A DNA stretch of 64,000 nucleotides, from contig NZ_CP108383.1 of NCBI RefSeq assembly GCF_035958815.1, forward strand, positions 4,464,001 through 4,528,000. Direction: 5' to 3'. Source of the stretch: Nocardia sp. NBC_01327 (GTDB taxonomy: Bacteria; Actinomycetota; Actinomycetes; Mycobacteriales; Mycobacteriaceae). Positions 51,771 through 60,130 of this stretch are shown here, one piece after another. The notes beneath the pieces are model-generated. The model did no database searches. It worked only from the letters and a program-made list of their open reading frames with translations, and was not told the DNA's origin. The translations under genes and the position numbers were made by a program. Every line of letters begins with the position of its first letter. The first letter of the stretch is position 1.

Positions 51771-54518
51771 ATGAGCGCAGCGACGATCGCACTGGGGGTC
51801 ATCGGCGCCCTCATCACCCTGCTCAGTTGGGGGTCATTCTTCGGCGGGTTGCGCCGGATGCTTCGCCTCTTCCGCACGGGTCAGCCCGACCGGTCGCGGA
51901 TGCGCCCGTTCCTGCCTCGAGTGAAAACCGTTGCCGTCGAGGTTGTTGCGCATACGCGGATGAACAGGTTCCGGACCGTGGGCTGGGCGCACTGGCTGGT
52001 GATGGTCGGATTTCTGCTCGGCATGATCTTCTACTTCGAGTCCTACGGGCAGACCTTCGATCCGGCGTTCCACTGGCCGATCATCGGCGATACCGTCGGG
52101 TACCGCCTGCTGGAGGAATTCCTCAGCGCCGGCACCATTATCGGGATCGTGGCGCTGATCACCGTTCGCCAGTTGAATCATCCGCGCCGGCCCGAGCGGC
52201 TCTCCCGATTCGGGGGATCGAATTTCCTTGCCGCCTATGTCATCGAAATGATCGTGCTGACACACGGTTTCGGTGATGTCCTGGTCAAGGCCGGCAAGAT
52301 CGCGACCTACGGCGGTGGGCAGGCGTCGACCGATCCGCTCACCATGCAGGTCGCCCGAGTGCTTCCGGTCAGTCCGCTGCTGATCTCGATCTTCGCGTTC
52401 GTCAAAATGCTTGCGGGAGCGGCATTCCTGTATCTCATCGGCCGAAAACTCACCTGGGGTGTGGCCTGGCACCGGATTGCCGCGTTCTTCAATATCTACT
52501 TCAAGCGCGAGGGCGACGGTGGAGTCGCGCTCGGGGCGGCCAAGCCCATGATGTCCGGTGGCGCGGTCCTGGAGATGGAGACCGCCGATCCCGATGTCGA
52601 TGTGTTCGGCGTCGGCAAGGTCGAGGACTTCAGCTGGAAAGCGCTGCTGGACTTCACCACCTGCACCGAGTGTGGTCGCTGCCAGAGTCAATGCCCGGCG
52701 TGGAATACCGGAAAACCGTTGTCTCCCAAGCTGCTGATCATGTCGCTGCGTGACCACGGCTACGCCAAGGCCCCGTACCTGCTGGCCGGTGGCCGCAAGG
52801 ATATGGGCGGCGACGAGATCGGTCTCGTCGATGCCGAGGGCAAGCCGGATGAGGTTGCGCTGTCGAAGATTCCGGCGGAGGCGCGGGCGGAGGCGGAGCG
52901 GCCGCTGGTCGGTGGTGAGGATGTGCACGGCATCATCGATCCGGAGGTGTTGTGGTCGTGCACCAGTTGTGGTGCGTGTGTGGAGCAGTGCCCGGTCGAT
53001 ATCGAGCATGTGGATCACATCATCGATATGCGCCGCTATCAGGTGTTGATCGAGTCGGATTTCCCGTCCGAGCTCGCGGGGTTGTTCAAGAATTTGGAGA
53101 ACAAGGGCAATCCGTGGGGGCAGAATTCCAAGGATCGGCTGAACTGGATCTCCGAGGTCGATTTCGAGATCCCGGTCTACGGCAAGGACGCTGATTCCTT
53201 CGACGGGTACGAGTACCTGTTCTGGGTCGGTTGCGCCGGTGCGTATGAAGACCGCGCCAAGAAGACCACCAAGGCCGTCGCGGAACTCCTCGCGACCGCG
53301 GGGGTGAAGTTCATGGTGCTGGGTCAGGAAGAGACCTGTACCGGTGACTCGGCGCGGCGGGCGGGTAACGAGTTCTTGTTCCAGCAGTTGGCGATGCAGA
53401 ACATCGCGGTGCTGGACGGGGTGTTCGAGGGTGTGGAGGCGTCGAAGAAGAAGATCGTCGTCACCTGTGCGCATTGCTTCAATGCCTTGAACAACGAGTA
53501 CCCGCAGGTCGGTGGCTCCTACGAGGTGGTGCACCACACGCAGTTGCTGAATCGGTTGGTGCGCAGCAAGAATTTGGTGCCGGTGTCGCCGGTCGCGAAG
53601 AACGTCACTTATCACGACCCGTGCTATCTGGGTCGGCACAACAAGATCTACGACGCCCCGCGTGAGTTGATGGAAGCTTCCGGTTCGACGCTGGTGGAGA
53701 TGCCGCGCCATGGTGAGCGTTCGATGTGCTGTGGTGCCGGTGGTGCGCGTATGTGGATGGAGGAGAACCTGGGCAAGCGCATCAACGTCGACCGGGTCGA
53801 TGAGGCTCTGGATACGTTGAAGGGTGGCAACGAGCCGTCGTTGATCGCGACCGGTTGCCCGTTCTGCCGGGTCATGCTGACCGATGGTGTGACCGCCCGT
53901 AAGGACGGTGGCGAGGTCGGCCAGGGTGTCGAGGTCGTGGATGTCGCCCAGTTGATGCTGGACTCGATCACCCGGGTCGAGGGTTCGGTGCTGACGCAGA
54001 ACCTGAAGGTCGTGCAGCAGCCCAAGGTGCAGGAGCCGGAACCGGTTTCCGAGCCCGAGCCGGTCGCCGAGCCGGTCGCCGAGCCGGTCGCCGAGGCTGT
54101 CGTCGAAGAGGCTGCGGCCGAGCCCAAGTCCGCTCCGGCCGCGGGTAAGGGTCTGGGTATGAAGGGTCCGGCGAAGGCTCCCGGCGGTAAGGGTCTGGGT
54201 ATGAAGGGCGGTCTCAAGGCCCCCGGCGCCAAGGCCGCCGCTGCGGCTGCCGAAACCGCCGCTCCGGCAGAAGCTTCCACCGAAGCTGCCGCCGCCCCGG
54301 CCGCACCCGCCAAGGGCCTCGCTATGAAGGGCCCCGCGAAGGCTCCCGGCGCGAAGGCTGCCGCTCCGGCCGCAGCCGCCGCTGAAACCGCCGCTCCCGC
54401 AGAGGCTTCCACCGAGGCCACCGCCGCGCCCGCCGCACCCGTCAAGGGACTTGCAATGAAGGGTCTGGCGAAGAAGCCGGGCTCCAGGTCTGCCACGGTT
54501 GCTCCGGCCGAGGCCTAG
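51771..54518 (+). CDS. etfD: EtfD-type membrane Fe-S oxidoreductase (Rv0338c-like)
   Basis: 915 residues. Five to six N-terminal helices resemble a NarI-type cytochrome b unit. Then two [4Fe-4S] motifs, CTECGRCQSQCP and CTSCGACVEQCP, and two CCG domains (CAHCFNALNNEYP; CYLGRHNKIYD with MCCGAGGARMWME). In mycobacteria EtfD passes electrons from acyl-CoA dehydrogenases, via the flavoprotein EtfBA, into the membrane chain. Residues after about 750 are a low-complexity Ala/Pro/Lys tail: three 12-bp tandem repeats (Glu-Pro-Val-Ala), then KGLGMKG/KGLAMKG blocks and two 44-residue repeats. The 3' end overlaps the convergent ABC1 kinase gene by four bases. Confidence 0.92.
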   Translation: MSAATIALGVIGALITLLSWGSFFGGLRRMLRLFRTGQPDRSRMRPFLPRVKTVAVEVVAHTRMNRFRTVGWAHWLVMVGFLLGMIFYFESYGQTFDPAFHWPIIGDTVGYRLLEEFLSAGTIIGIVALITVRQLNHPRRPERLSRFGGSNFLAAYVIEMIVLTHGFGDVLVKAGKIATYGGGQASTDPLTMQVARVLPVSPLLISIFAFVKMLAGAAFLYLIGRKLTWGVAWHRIAAFFNIYFKREGDGGVALGAAKPMMSGGAVLEMETADPDVDVFGVGKVEDFSWKALLDFTTCTECGRCQSQCPAWNTGKPLSPKLLIMSLRDHGYAKAPYLLAGGRKDMGGDEIGLVDAEGKPDEVALSKIPAEARAEAERPLVGGEDVHGIIDPEVLWSCTSCGACVEQCPVDIEHVDHIIDMRRYQVLIESDFPSELAGLFKNLENKGNPWGQNSKDRLNWISEVDFEIPVYGKDADSFDGYEYLFWVGCAGAYEDRAKKTTKAVAELLATAGVKFMVLGQEETCTGDSARRAGNEFLFQQLAMQNIAVLDGVFEGVEASKKKIVVTCAHCFNALNNEYPQVGGSYEVVHHTQLLNRLVRSKNLVPVSPVAKNVTYHDPCYLGRHNKIYDAPRELMEASGSTLVEMPRHGERSMCCGAGGARMWMEENLGKRINVDRVDEALDTLKGGNEPSLIATGCPFCRVMLTDGVTARKDGGEVGQGVEVVDVAQLMLDSITRVEGSVLTQNLKVVQQPKVQEPEPVSEPEPVAEPVAEPVAEAVVEEAAAEPKSAPAAGKGLGMKGPAKAPGGKGLGMKGGLKAPGAKAAAAAAETAAPAEASTEAAAAPAAPAKGLAMKGPAKAPGAKAAAPAAAAAETAAPAEASTEATAAPAAPVKGLAMKGLAKKPGSRSATVAPAEA
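54057..54092 (+). repeat. Three 12-bp tandem repeats in etfD
   Basis: GAGCCGGTCGCC three times in a row, encoding Glu-Pro-Val-Ala. Likely length-variable between strains. Confidence 0.9.
54249..54512 (+). repeat. Two 132-bp tandem repeats at the etfD 3' end
   Basis: Units start at 54249 and 54381; both encode ETAAPAEASTEA-AAPAAP-KGLAMKG-AK-PG with few changes. Coding repeat of 44 residues. Confidence 0.75.
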
Positions 54519-55921
54519 TCGGCTTCGACGGCCACTGTTCGCAGCCACTCATGTTCCCGCAAGCCGAGTTCGGTGCGGGGCGGCTCGTTGTAGAACCATT
54601 CGCGGGCGATCCGGTGCCAGTTGCCGCCGGCGTGGAGTTTGCCGAGGAGGGCGAGGGTGCCGTATTCCACGCGGCGGGCGAAGGCGTGTTCGGCGGGGGC
54701 GTATTCGCGGCGCCAATTGTCGAAGTAGCCGCGGCGGGGGTCGACGAAGGCGAGGATGGAGGTGGCGGCGGCGTCCTCGGCAATGCGGATATCGGCATCG
54801 GTGAGCAGCCAGCCGGAGACCTCGTGCACCAGTCGCAGGCACTGGTCGGCGGTGGCCGGTGAGTTCGGTTCCAGCACACCGTAATCGACGAACAGTTCCC
54901 GCAACTCAGCGCCGCGGTATTCGGCAGCGGCTCGGACGCAGTCGAGTTCGAAGTCCACGGCGGTCTGGTCCATATGCTTGAACAGGCCGAAATCGAGGAA
55001 GGCGACCTTGCCGTCGGGCGCGAGCAGAATATTGCCGGGGTGCGGATCGCCGGTGAAGCGGCGCTCCCGGATCATCGATCCCACGTAGAAGCGCAGCAGG
55101 ATCTCGCCCACGCGGTCACGCTCGGCGTCGGGCAGGGCCGCGATCTCCTGGAAGCGCAGCCCCTCCACGAGTTCGGTGACCAGCACCCGCGCGGTGCACA
55201 GTTCGGTCTCGATCGCGGGGATCCGAATGAACGGGTGGTCGCGGAACATGTCGGCCACGGTCCGATGATGTTCGGCCTCGGTGCGGTAGTCCGCCTCGTC
55301 CGCGAAGTGGGTGGCCAGTTCTCGTACGAGCGCATGACCGGCGACCGCCGGTGCCACGGTGCGCAGCATGCGCATGACCAGTGCGAGGTTCTTGATATCG
55401 GCCCGGATCGCGACGTCGATGCCCGGATACTGGACCTTGACCGCGACCGCGCGCCCATCGGCGAGCCGGGCGCGATAGACCTGCCCGATCGAGGCCGCGC
55501 CGATCGCCTGCCTGTCGAATTCGCTGAACACCGCATCGATCGGACGCCCGTAGTCGGCCTCGATCACCTTGCGCATCTGCTCGAACGGGACCTGCGTGCT
55601 CTGGTCGTACAGCGCGGCGAGTTTTCGCTGAAACCGTTCGCGCTGCCGAGGCGGCAGGTTCTCGATGCCGAAGGCCGCCAGCAGGTCGAACATCGACAGC
55701 AGTTGCCCGGCTTTCATGGCCAGGCCCTTCATGCTGCCCAGCACGGTGACAATGTCTTCGGCGGCATCGGCGAGTGCGCGTTCGGTCCGGGCGATGTGCT
55801 CGGCCTCGGAATCGCGGACCATCGACAGCGTCACGCCCGCGCCTCGAACGGCTTGTCCGGCAATGAGTTTGCCCAGTTGCGCCCCGCGCCGCGCCCTCGA
55901 GGTGGGGATTTCCTTCGCCAT
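54515..55921 (-). CDS. ABC1/UbiB-like atypical kinase
   Basis: 468 residues. UbiB/ADCK signatures: KAGQLLS (KxGQ motif), AAASIGQVYRARLADGRAVAVKVQYPG (short: ASIGQVYRA, VAVKVQYPG), DPHPGNILL and VAFLDFGLFK (the Asp of the metal site). These atypical kinases support quinone or isoprenoid-lipid metabolism; actinobacterial members are poorly known. A palindrome matching the TetR operator at the BVMO operon lies 29 bases upstream of the start, so it may be in the same regulon. Confidence 0.9.
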   Translation of the reverse strand: MAKEIPTSRARRGAQLGKLIAGQAVRGAGVTLSMVRDSEAEHIARTERALADAAEDIVTVLGSMKGLAMKAGQLLSMFDLLAAFGIENLPPRQRERFQRKLAALYDQSTQVPFEQMRKVIEADYGRPIDAVFSEFDRQAIGAASIGQVYRARLADGRAVAVKVQYPGIDVAIRADIKNLALVMRMLRTVAPAVAGHALVRELATHFADEADYRTEAEHHRTVADMFRDHPFIRIPAIETELCTARVLVTELVEGLRFQEIAALPDAERDRVGEILLRFYVGSMIRERRFTGDPHPGNILLAPDGKVAFLDFGLFKHMDQTAVDFELDCVRAAAEYRGAELRELFVDYGVLEPNSPATADQCLRLVHEVSGWLLTDADIRIAEDAAATSILAFVDPRRGYFDNWRREYAPAEHAFARRVEYGTLALLGKLHAGGNWHRIAREWFYNEPPRTELGLREHEWLRTVAVEAD

Positions 55922-55949
55922 CAGCGACCTCTTCTCAGCGATCCGCCGA

Positions 55950-55977
55950 GATTAGCAGACGAGCACGTCGGCTAATC
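55950..55977. promoter_or_regulatory. TetR operator at the ABC1 kinase gene
   Basis: 28-bp near-perfect palindrome (arms GATTAGC and GCTAATC with inner GACG and CGTC), between the ABC1 gene start and the TetR stop codon. Its left part matches the site at 56742-56760 in 16 of 19 bases. Confidence 0.65.
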
Positions 55978-56647
55978 AGGTCTTCGATTGCAGAGTGCGC
56001 AGGCCCGGGGTGAGCACCGCCACGGCGGTATCGATATAGCGCCGCCGATCGGTTTCCCCGCGGCCCTGCAGGGTGCGCATGACCGGCGGAATGGTCAGCG
56101 CCAGCAGCATCCAGCCGACATCGTCGGTATTCACATCGTCCCGGATCACGCCGGAATCGACTGCGCGGGAAAGGAATCGGTCGACGGTGGCGGCGAGTAT
56201 GCCACCCAGGCCCAGAATCCTGGTATTGAGCTCATCGTCGATGCCGGGCAGCTCGAACAGCATGGCCTGCATGAGCGCCGGATCGGATTCGGCGATGGTG
56301 CACATGCGCTCGACGGCCCCGGACCACGTGCGGATCAGTTCGTCGACGGTGATCTCGTGGTCCAGCGCCGCGGGTTCGAAGACATCCCCGGCGATTTCGG
56401 TGAGCAGCCGGTCGAGCCCGTAGTCGACGACATCGTCGAGAATCGCGCGCTTGCTGTCGAAGTAGCGGTAGAAGGTGCCGTAACCGATGCCCACCTCGGC
56501 GGCGATATCCGCGGTCGAGGCGGCCGCATAGCCCTTGGTGGTGAATACGCGGTAGGCGGCCGCGATGAGCTCACGGCGTCGCCGCTCGGTGTTCTGTTCA
56601 TCGCGCGGCCGGCCGGGTCCGCGGCTGCGCTTGGCTGGTTCGGTCAT
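55976..56647 (-). CDS. TetR family regulator of the BVMO operon
   Basis: 223 residues from the ATG at 56647. HTH landmarks RRRELIAAAYRVFTTKGYAA and ADIAAEVGIGYGTFYRYF-SKRAIL; a larger C-terminal ligand pocket follows. It is divergent from the SDR/BVMO operon. Matching palindromic elements lie upstream of that operon (56742-56760) and directly downstream of its own gene, in front of the ABC1 kinase. A lipid or ketone ligand would fit the enzymes, but this is inference. Confidence 0.9.
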   Translation of the reverse strand: MTEPAKRSRGPGRPRDEQNTERRRRELIAAAYRVFTTKGYAAASTADIAAEVGIGYGTFYRYFDSKRAILDDVVDYGLDRLLTEIAGDVFEPAALDHEITVDELIRTWSGAVERMCTIAESDPALMQAMLFELPGIDDELNTRILGLGGILAATVDRFLSRAVDSGVIRDDVNTDDVGWMLLALTIPPVMRTLQGRGETDRRRYIDTAVAVLTPGLRTLQSKT

Positions 56648-56741
56648 CCAGCACATCGTATGCGCCCGTCGCCACGGTACGGCCGACCGTCTGCGCGCCG
56701 GATCAACCCTTGCGCTTCTGTCTGAGACGGTTTAGTTTGAT

Positions 56742-56760
56742 GACGTATTCGTCCGCTAAT
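56742..56760. promoter_or_regulatory. TetR operator at the SDR/BVMO operon
   Basis: On the minus strand ATTAGCGGACGAATACGTC; the site at 55951-55969 is the same except for three bases. Shared core ATTAGC-R-GACGA-N2-ACGTC. It lies between the divergent TetR and operon starts. Confidence 0.65.
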
Positions 56761-56819
56761 TGAGTGCTGATCAACGAGGCATTCGTGATCGCGGATGTTC
56801 ATGACAAAGGAGTCGCCTC

Positions 56820-56870
56820 ATGACGCAACCGAATCCGCCCGCGAAAACGCGATGGGGATGTCAGTCATGA
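56820..56870 (+). CDS. 16-codon leader ORF coupled to the SDR gene
   Basis: ATG at 56820 with AAAGGAG seven bases upstream, the best ribosome site of the region. It encodes MTQPNPPAKTRWGCQS and stops with a TGA that overlaps the SDR start as ATGA. The SDR ATG has no strong site of its own, so it is probably translated by re-initiation. The peptide has a single Cys and one Trp but no run of a regulatory amino acid. It may be an attenuator-type leader or simply a coupling device. Confidence 0.55.
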   Translation: MTQPNPPAKTRWGCQS

Positions 56871-57724
56871 CCGTGGCAGTGGTGACCGGCGCCGGCAGCG
56901 GGATCGGCCGGGCGACCACCCTGCGATTCGCCGGGCGCGGCACGACCGTGATCGTCGCCGATATCGACGAACGCGGGGGAAACGAGACCGTCGCGCTGGC
57001 GCGTGCGGCGGGCGGCCGCGCGGAATTCCGCCGTCTCGACGTCGCCGACGCGGTCGCCTGGGAGGAATTCGCCGCCTCGGTGCGCCGCGATCACGGCGTC
57101 CCGGATGTGCTGGTCAACAATGCCGGAATCCTGATCTCCGGCGGATTCCTGGAGCAGAGCGGCGATGACTGGCGGCGCATGATCGCGGTCAATATGATGG
57201 GCCCGCTCTGGGGTTCCAGAGTATTCGTCCAGCAGATGGCCGAGGCGAATACCCGTGGCGCCATTGTCAATATCTGCTCTGTCGGCGCCTTTCTGCCCAC
57301 CGCGCTGGCCCCCTCGTATGTGACCGCCAAGGCCGGAGCCTGGATGGGCACCCAGGCGCTGCGCGCCGAGTTCGCGGGCCGGGGCATCCGGGTGAGCGCG
57401 GTGTGTCCCGGTCTGATCGCCACCGAACTGTCGGCCCGTGGCACCCGCGCCGGAGCGGATCTGCTGGCCGAGGCCGACTGGGGTTCGAAACTCGATCGGG
57501 CACAACAGCTTTTCGGCCGGTCCCCGGAGCGCGTCGCCATCGCGATCGAACGTGCGATTCGCTGGAATCTCGCGACGGTGCCGGTGGGGCTCGAAGCATG
57601 GGCGGGGTGGTATCTGTCCCGGCTCTCTCCCGGCCTACTGCGCGGGATCAGCGGTCTGGCACGAATGCCGCTGGCGGAGAAGGCGGTTCAACTGTCCGAT
57701 CGAGTACTGGGCGGGCGGCGATGA
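56867..57724 (+). CDS. SDR family oxidoreductase 1
   Basis: 285 residues from the ATG at 56867. TGAGSGIG cofactor motif at the N-terminus, ADID for NAD(P) preference, NNAG, catalytic Ser in NICSVGAF and YVTAK. The C-terminal helix region (SPGLLRGISGLARMPLAEK) resembles SDRs such as SadH that act on long-chain or membrane substrates. First enzyme of the six-gene operon; its stop overlaps the second SDR as ATGA. Confidence 0.92.
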   Translation: MTVAVVTGAGSGIGRATTLRFAGRGTTVIVADIDERGGNETVALARAAGGRAEFRRLDVADAVAWEEFAASVRRDHGVPDVLVNNAGILISGGFLEQSGDDWRRMIAVNMMGPLWGSRVFVQQMAEANTRGAIVNICSVGAFLPTALAPSYVTAKAGAWMGTQALRAEFAGRGIRVSAVCPGLIATELSARGTRAGADLLAEADWGSKLDRAQQLFGRSPERVAIAIERAIRWNLATVPVGLEAWAGWYLSRLSPGLLRGISGLARMPLAEKAVQLSDRVLGGRR

Positions 57725-58581
57725 GAACAGCGATCGTGACCGGCGCCGGCGCGGGCATCGGACGTGAGACGGCCCGGCTGCTCGCGCGGACCGGTTACCG
57801 GGTGGTGGTGGCCGATATCGACGCGAGCGCGGCGCAGGCGGTGGCCGATGAGATCACCGCCGCGGCGGGCCGCGCGCACTCCTATCGGCTCGACGTCGCG
57901 AACGAAGCGCAGTGGGACGCCTGCGCCGAATGGGTGCGCGGCGAATTCGGCCCGGCGCAGGTGCTGATCAACAACGCCGGAATCATGAATACCGGCGGAT
58001 TCGCCGAAACGAGTGCGGCGCAGTGGCAGCGCACCATCGACGTCGATCTGATGAGCGTCATCTACGGCTCCCGCGTCTTCGCCCGCCAGATGATCGATGC
58101 CGGAATGGAAGGCCATATCGTCAACCTCTCCTCCGCGGCCGCATTCTTCCCCGCCAAGTACATCCCCGCCTACGCGGCGGCCAAGGCCGCGGTGCTCCTG
58201 GCCAGCCAAGCTCTGCGAGTGGAGTTGCGGCCCAAGGGAATCGGCGTCACCGCCATCTGCCCCGGCGCCATCCGGACCGATCTGATCGCCCATGGTGAGC
58301 GCGCGGGCCTCGATGACGACCGGCAGGCCGCCTGGCGCGCCGACGCCGGCCGGATCCAGGGGCTGGCCTTCGCCGGGCCGGACAAGGTCGCACGGGTCAT
58401 CGAACGCGCGATCCACCGGAATACGGCCGTGGTTCCGGTGAATCCGGAGGCGTGGATCGGCTACGGCCTCTTCCGTCTCTCGCCGGGCCTGGTCCGCGCG
58501 GTCGGCAGCATCGGATCCTTCGATCTCGCCGACCGGCTCCTTCCGGGCATTCAGCTGCTGCTGAACCGAATCATGAAGTGA
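57721..58581 (+). CDS. SDR family oxidoreductase 2
   Basis: 286 residues, clearly paralogous to the SDR before it (same TGAGAGIG start, VVADIDAS, NNAG, NLSSAAAFFPAKYIPAYAAAK with Tyr-x3-Lys, and C-terminal SPGLVRAVGSIGSFD). The duplication suggests two related oxidation steps, for example on neighbouring intermediates of a Baeyer-Villiger pathway. ATGA overlap upstream; the BVMO gene begins seven bases downstream. Confidence 0.92.
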   Translation: MRTAIVTGAGAGIGRETARLLARTGYRVVVADIDASAAQAVADEITAAAGRAHSYRLDVANEAQWDACAEWVRGEFGPAQVLINNAGIMNTGGFAETSAAQWQRTIDVDLMSVIYGSRVFARQMIDAGMEGHIVNLSSAAAFFPAKYIPAYAAAKAAVLLASQALRVELRPKGIGVTAICPGAIRTDLIAHGERAGLDDDRQAAWRADAGRIQGLAFAGPDKVARVIERAIHRNTAVVPVNPEAWIGYGLFRLSPGLVRAVGSIGSFDLADRLLPGIQLLLNRIMK

Positions 58582-58588
58582 GACAACC

Positions 58589-60130
58589 ATGAACGACACA
58601 GATCAACCGCAGTACGAGGTCGCCGTGGTCGGCGCGGGACCGGGCGGCATCGCGGCCGGGGTGAAACTGCGCCGGGCCGGTATCGACGACTTCATCGTGC
58701 TCGAGCGTGCCGGCGAGGTCGGCGGCAGCTGGCACGAGAACCACTATCCCGGTCTGGGCGTGGACATTCCGGCGCTGGCCTACCAGTACTCGTTCGCCCG
58801 CAAGGCGACCTGGAGCCGGGTGTTCCCGCTCGGCCCGGAGGTCAAGCAGTACCACGTCGAGGTCGCGCACCGATTCGGTGTGCACGAGCGGGTGCGCTTC
58901 GGCGCCGAGGTCGAGCGTGAGGAGTGGGACGACGACACCGGCTGCTGGCGACTGCATCTGGCCGATGGCAGCACCGTGACCGCCCGCTTCCTCATCAGCG
59001 CGGTCGGCGCGTTCGTACGCCCCAGGGCCGATGTCGACATCCCCGGCGCGGCATCCTTCAAGGGCAAGGTGCTGCGGCCCAGCGAGTGGGACCACGAATA
59101 CGCCCTGTCCGGCAAGCGTGTCGGCATTATCGGCACCGGAGCCAGTGCGGTGCAGATCATTCCGTCGATCGCCCCCGAAGTGGGGGAGTTGACCGTCTTC
59201 CAGCGCACGCCGGTATGGTCGCTGCCCAAGCCGGATTTCCGCATTCCCCCTGCGCTGCACCGGGTTCTGGCCGTGCCGGGACTTCAGCGGGCGGTGCACG
59301 GCGGTGCGCTGGTCGTGGTCGACCTGGTGCTGCGCGCCATTGTCGGCATGCCGGGCGCCGTGGTGCATCCGATCATGAATCGTTTCGACGCCGGTTGCCA
59401 GGCGCTGTACAAGCGCTACCTGGCGCGAGTGATCGACGATTCGGCGACGCGGGACGGGCTCACCCCGCACTTCGGTGTGCTCGCCAAGCGCCCGACGCTG
59501 TCCAACAGCTATCTGCGCGCCTACAACCGCGACAATGTCGCGCTGGTGACCATACCCATCGAGAAGATCACCCCCACCGGCGTCCGCACCGGCGACGGCA
59601 CCCTGCACCGCTTCGACGCACTCATCCTGGCCACGGGATACGAGGTGTTCTCCGACCCCGAGACCTACCGTCCGGGAACGGTACTGGGCCGCGCGGGATT
59701 CGATCTGGCGAAGTTCTACACCGAGCAGGGCCTGCAGGCGTATCAGAGTGTGTCGGTGCCCGGTCTGCCGAACCGATGGACCCTGGTCGGCCCGTATTCG
59801 TGGACCGGATCGGGATGGCATGCCTTCGTGGAGATGACCGCCGATCACGCGGTGCGCGCCATTACCGAGACCCGCCGGCGCGGGGCCCCGTGGTGCGAGG
59901 TCCGCGGGGAGGCCGCCGCGGCCTACCACCGCCAGGTGCACCGGCGCGGTGCGGCGCTGCGCTACTACCTGGCCGACCTCAACGGCCATGTCCCGACCTA
60001 CTACCGCAATTCCCAGGGCGACAGCACCTATGTCCGCCCGTCCGGATTCTTCGAGGCGAGCCGGGGCAATCGCCGCTTCCCGCTCGACGACTACCGCTAC
60101 GGGAACACAGTGAAGGACAGGGTCCGATGA
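58589..60130 (+). CDS. FAD-dependent monooxygenase, BVMO-like, atypical motif
   Basis: 513 residues. Two Rossmann motifs: VVGAGPGGIAAG for FAD and GIIGTGASAVQ for NADPH. The Baeyer-Villiger fingerprint FxGxxxHxxxW appears as F157-K-G159-K-V-L-R163-P-S-E-W167: the His is replaced by Arg. The rest (LSNSYLRAYNRDNV, LILATGYEVFSDPE, VGPYSWTGSGWHA) is typical of the EthA/CzcO-like family. The change may alter peroxyflavin chemistry or NADPH handling, so ketone oxygenation is not certain. Confidence 0.9.
   Translation: MNDTDQPQYEVAVVGAGPGGIAAGVKLRRAGIDDFIVLERAGEVGGSWHENHYPGLGVDIPALAYQYSFARKATWSRVFPLGPEVKQYHVEVAHRFGVHERVRFGAEVEREEWDDDTGCWRLHLADGSTVTARFLISAVGAFVRPRADVDIPGAASFKGKVLRPSEWDHEYALSGKRVGIIGTGASAVQIIPSIAPEVGELTVFQRTPVWSLPKPDFRIPPALHRVLAVPGLQRAVHGGALVVVDLVLRAIVGMPGAVVHPIMNRFDAGCQALYKRYLARVIDDSATRDGLTPHFGVLAKRPTLSNSYLRAYNRDNVALVTIPIEKITPTGVRTGDGTLHRFDALILATGYEVFSDPETYRPGTVLGRAGFDLAKFYTEQGLQAYQSVSVPGLPNRWTLVGPYSWTGSGWHAFVEMTADHAVRAITETRRRGAPWCEVRGEAAAAYHRQVHRRGAALRYYLADLNGHVPTYYRNSQGDSTYVRPSGFFEASRGNRRFPLDDYRYGNTVKDRVR

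Noticed and set aside
54057..54512. Regular repeats considered as a CRISPR array
   Set aside because: The repeats are in frame inside etfD, have no unique spacers, and no cas genes are near.
58924..60126. Extension of the second BVMO frame far upstream
   Set aside because: It runs through the first BVMO gene in another frame. The ATG at 60127 with ATGA overlap and the Rossmann motif fix the true start.
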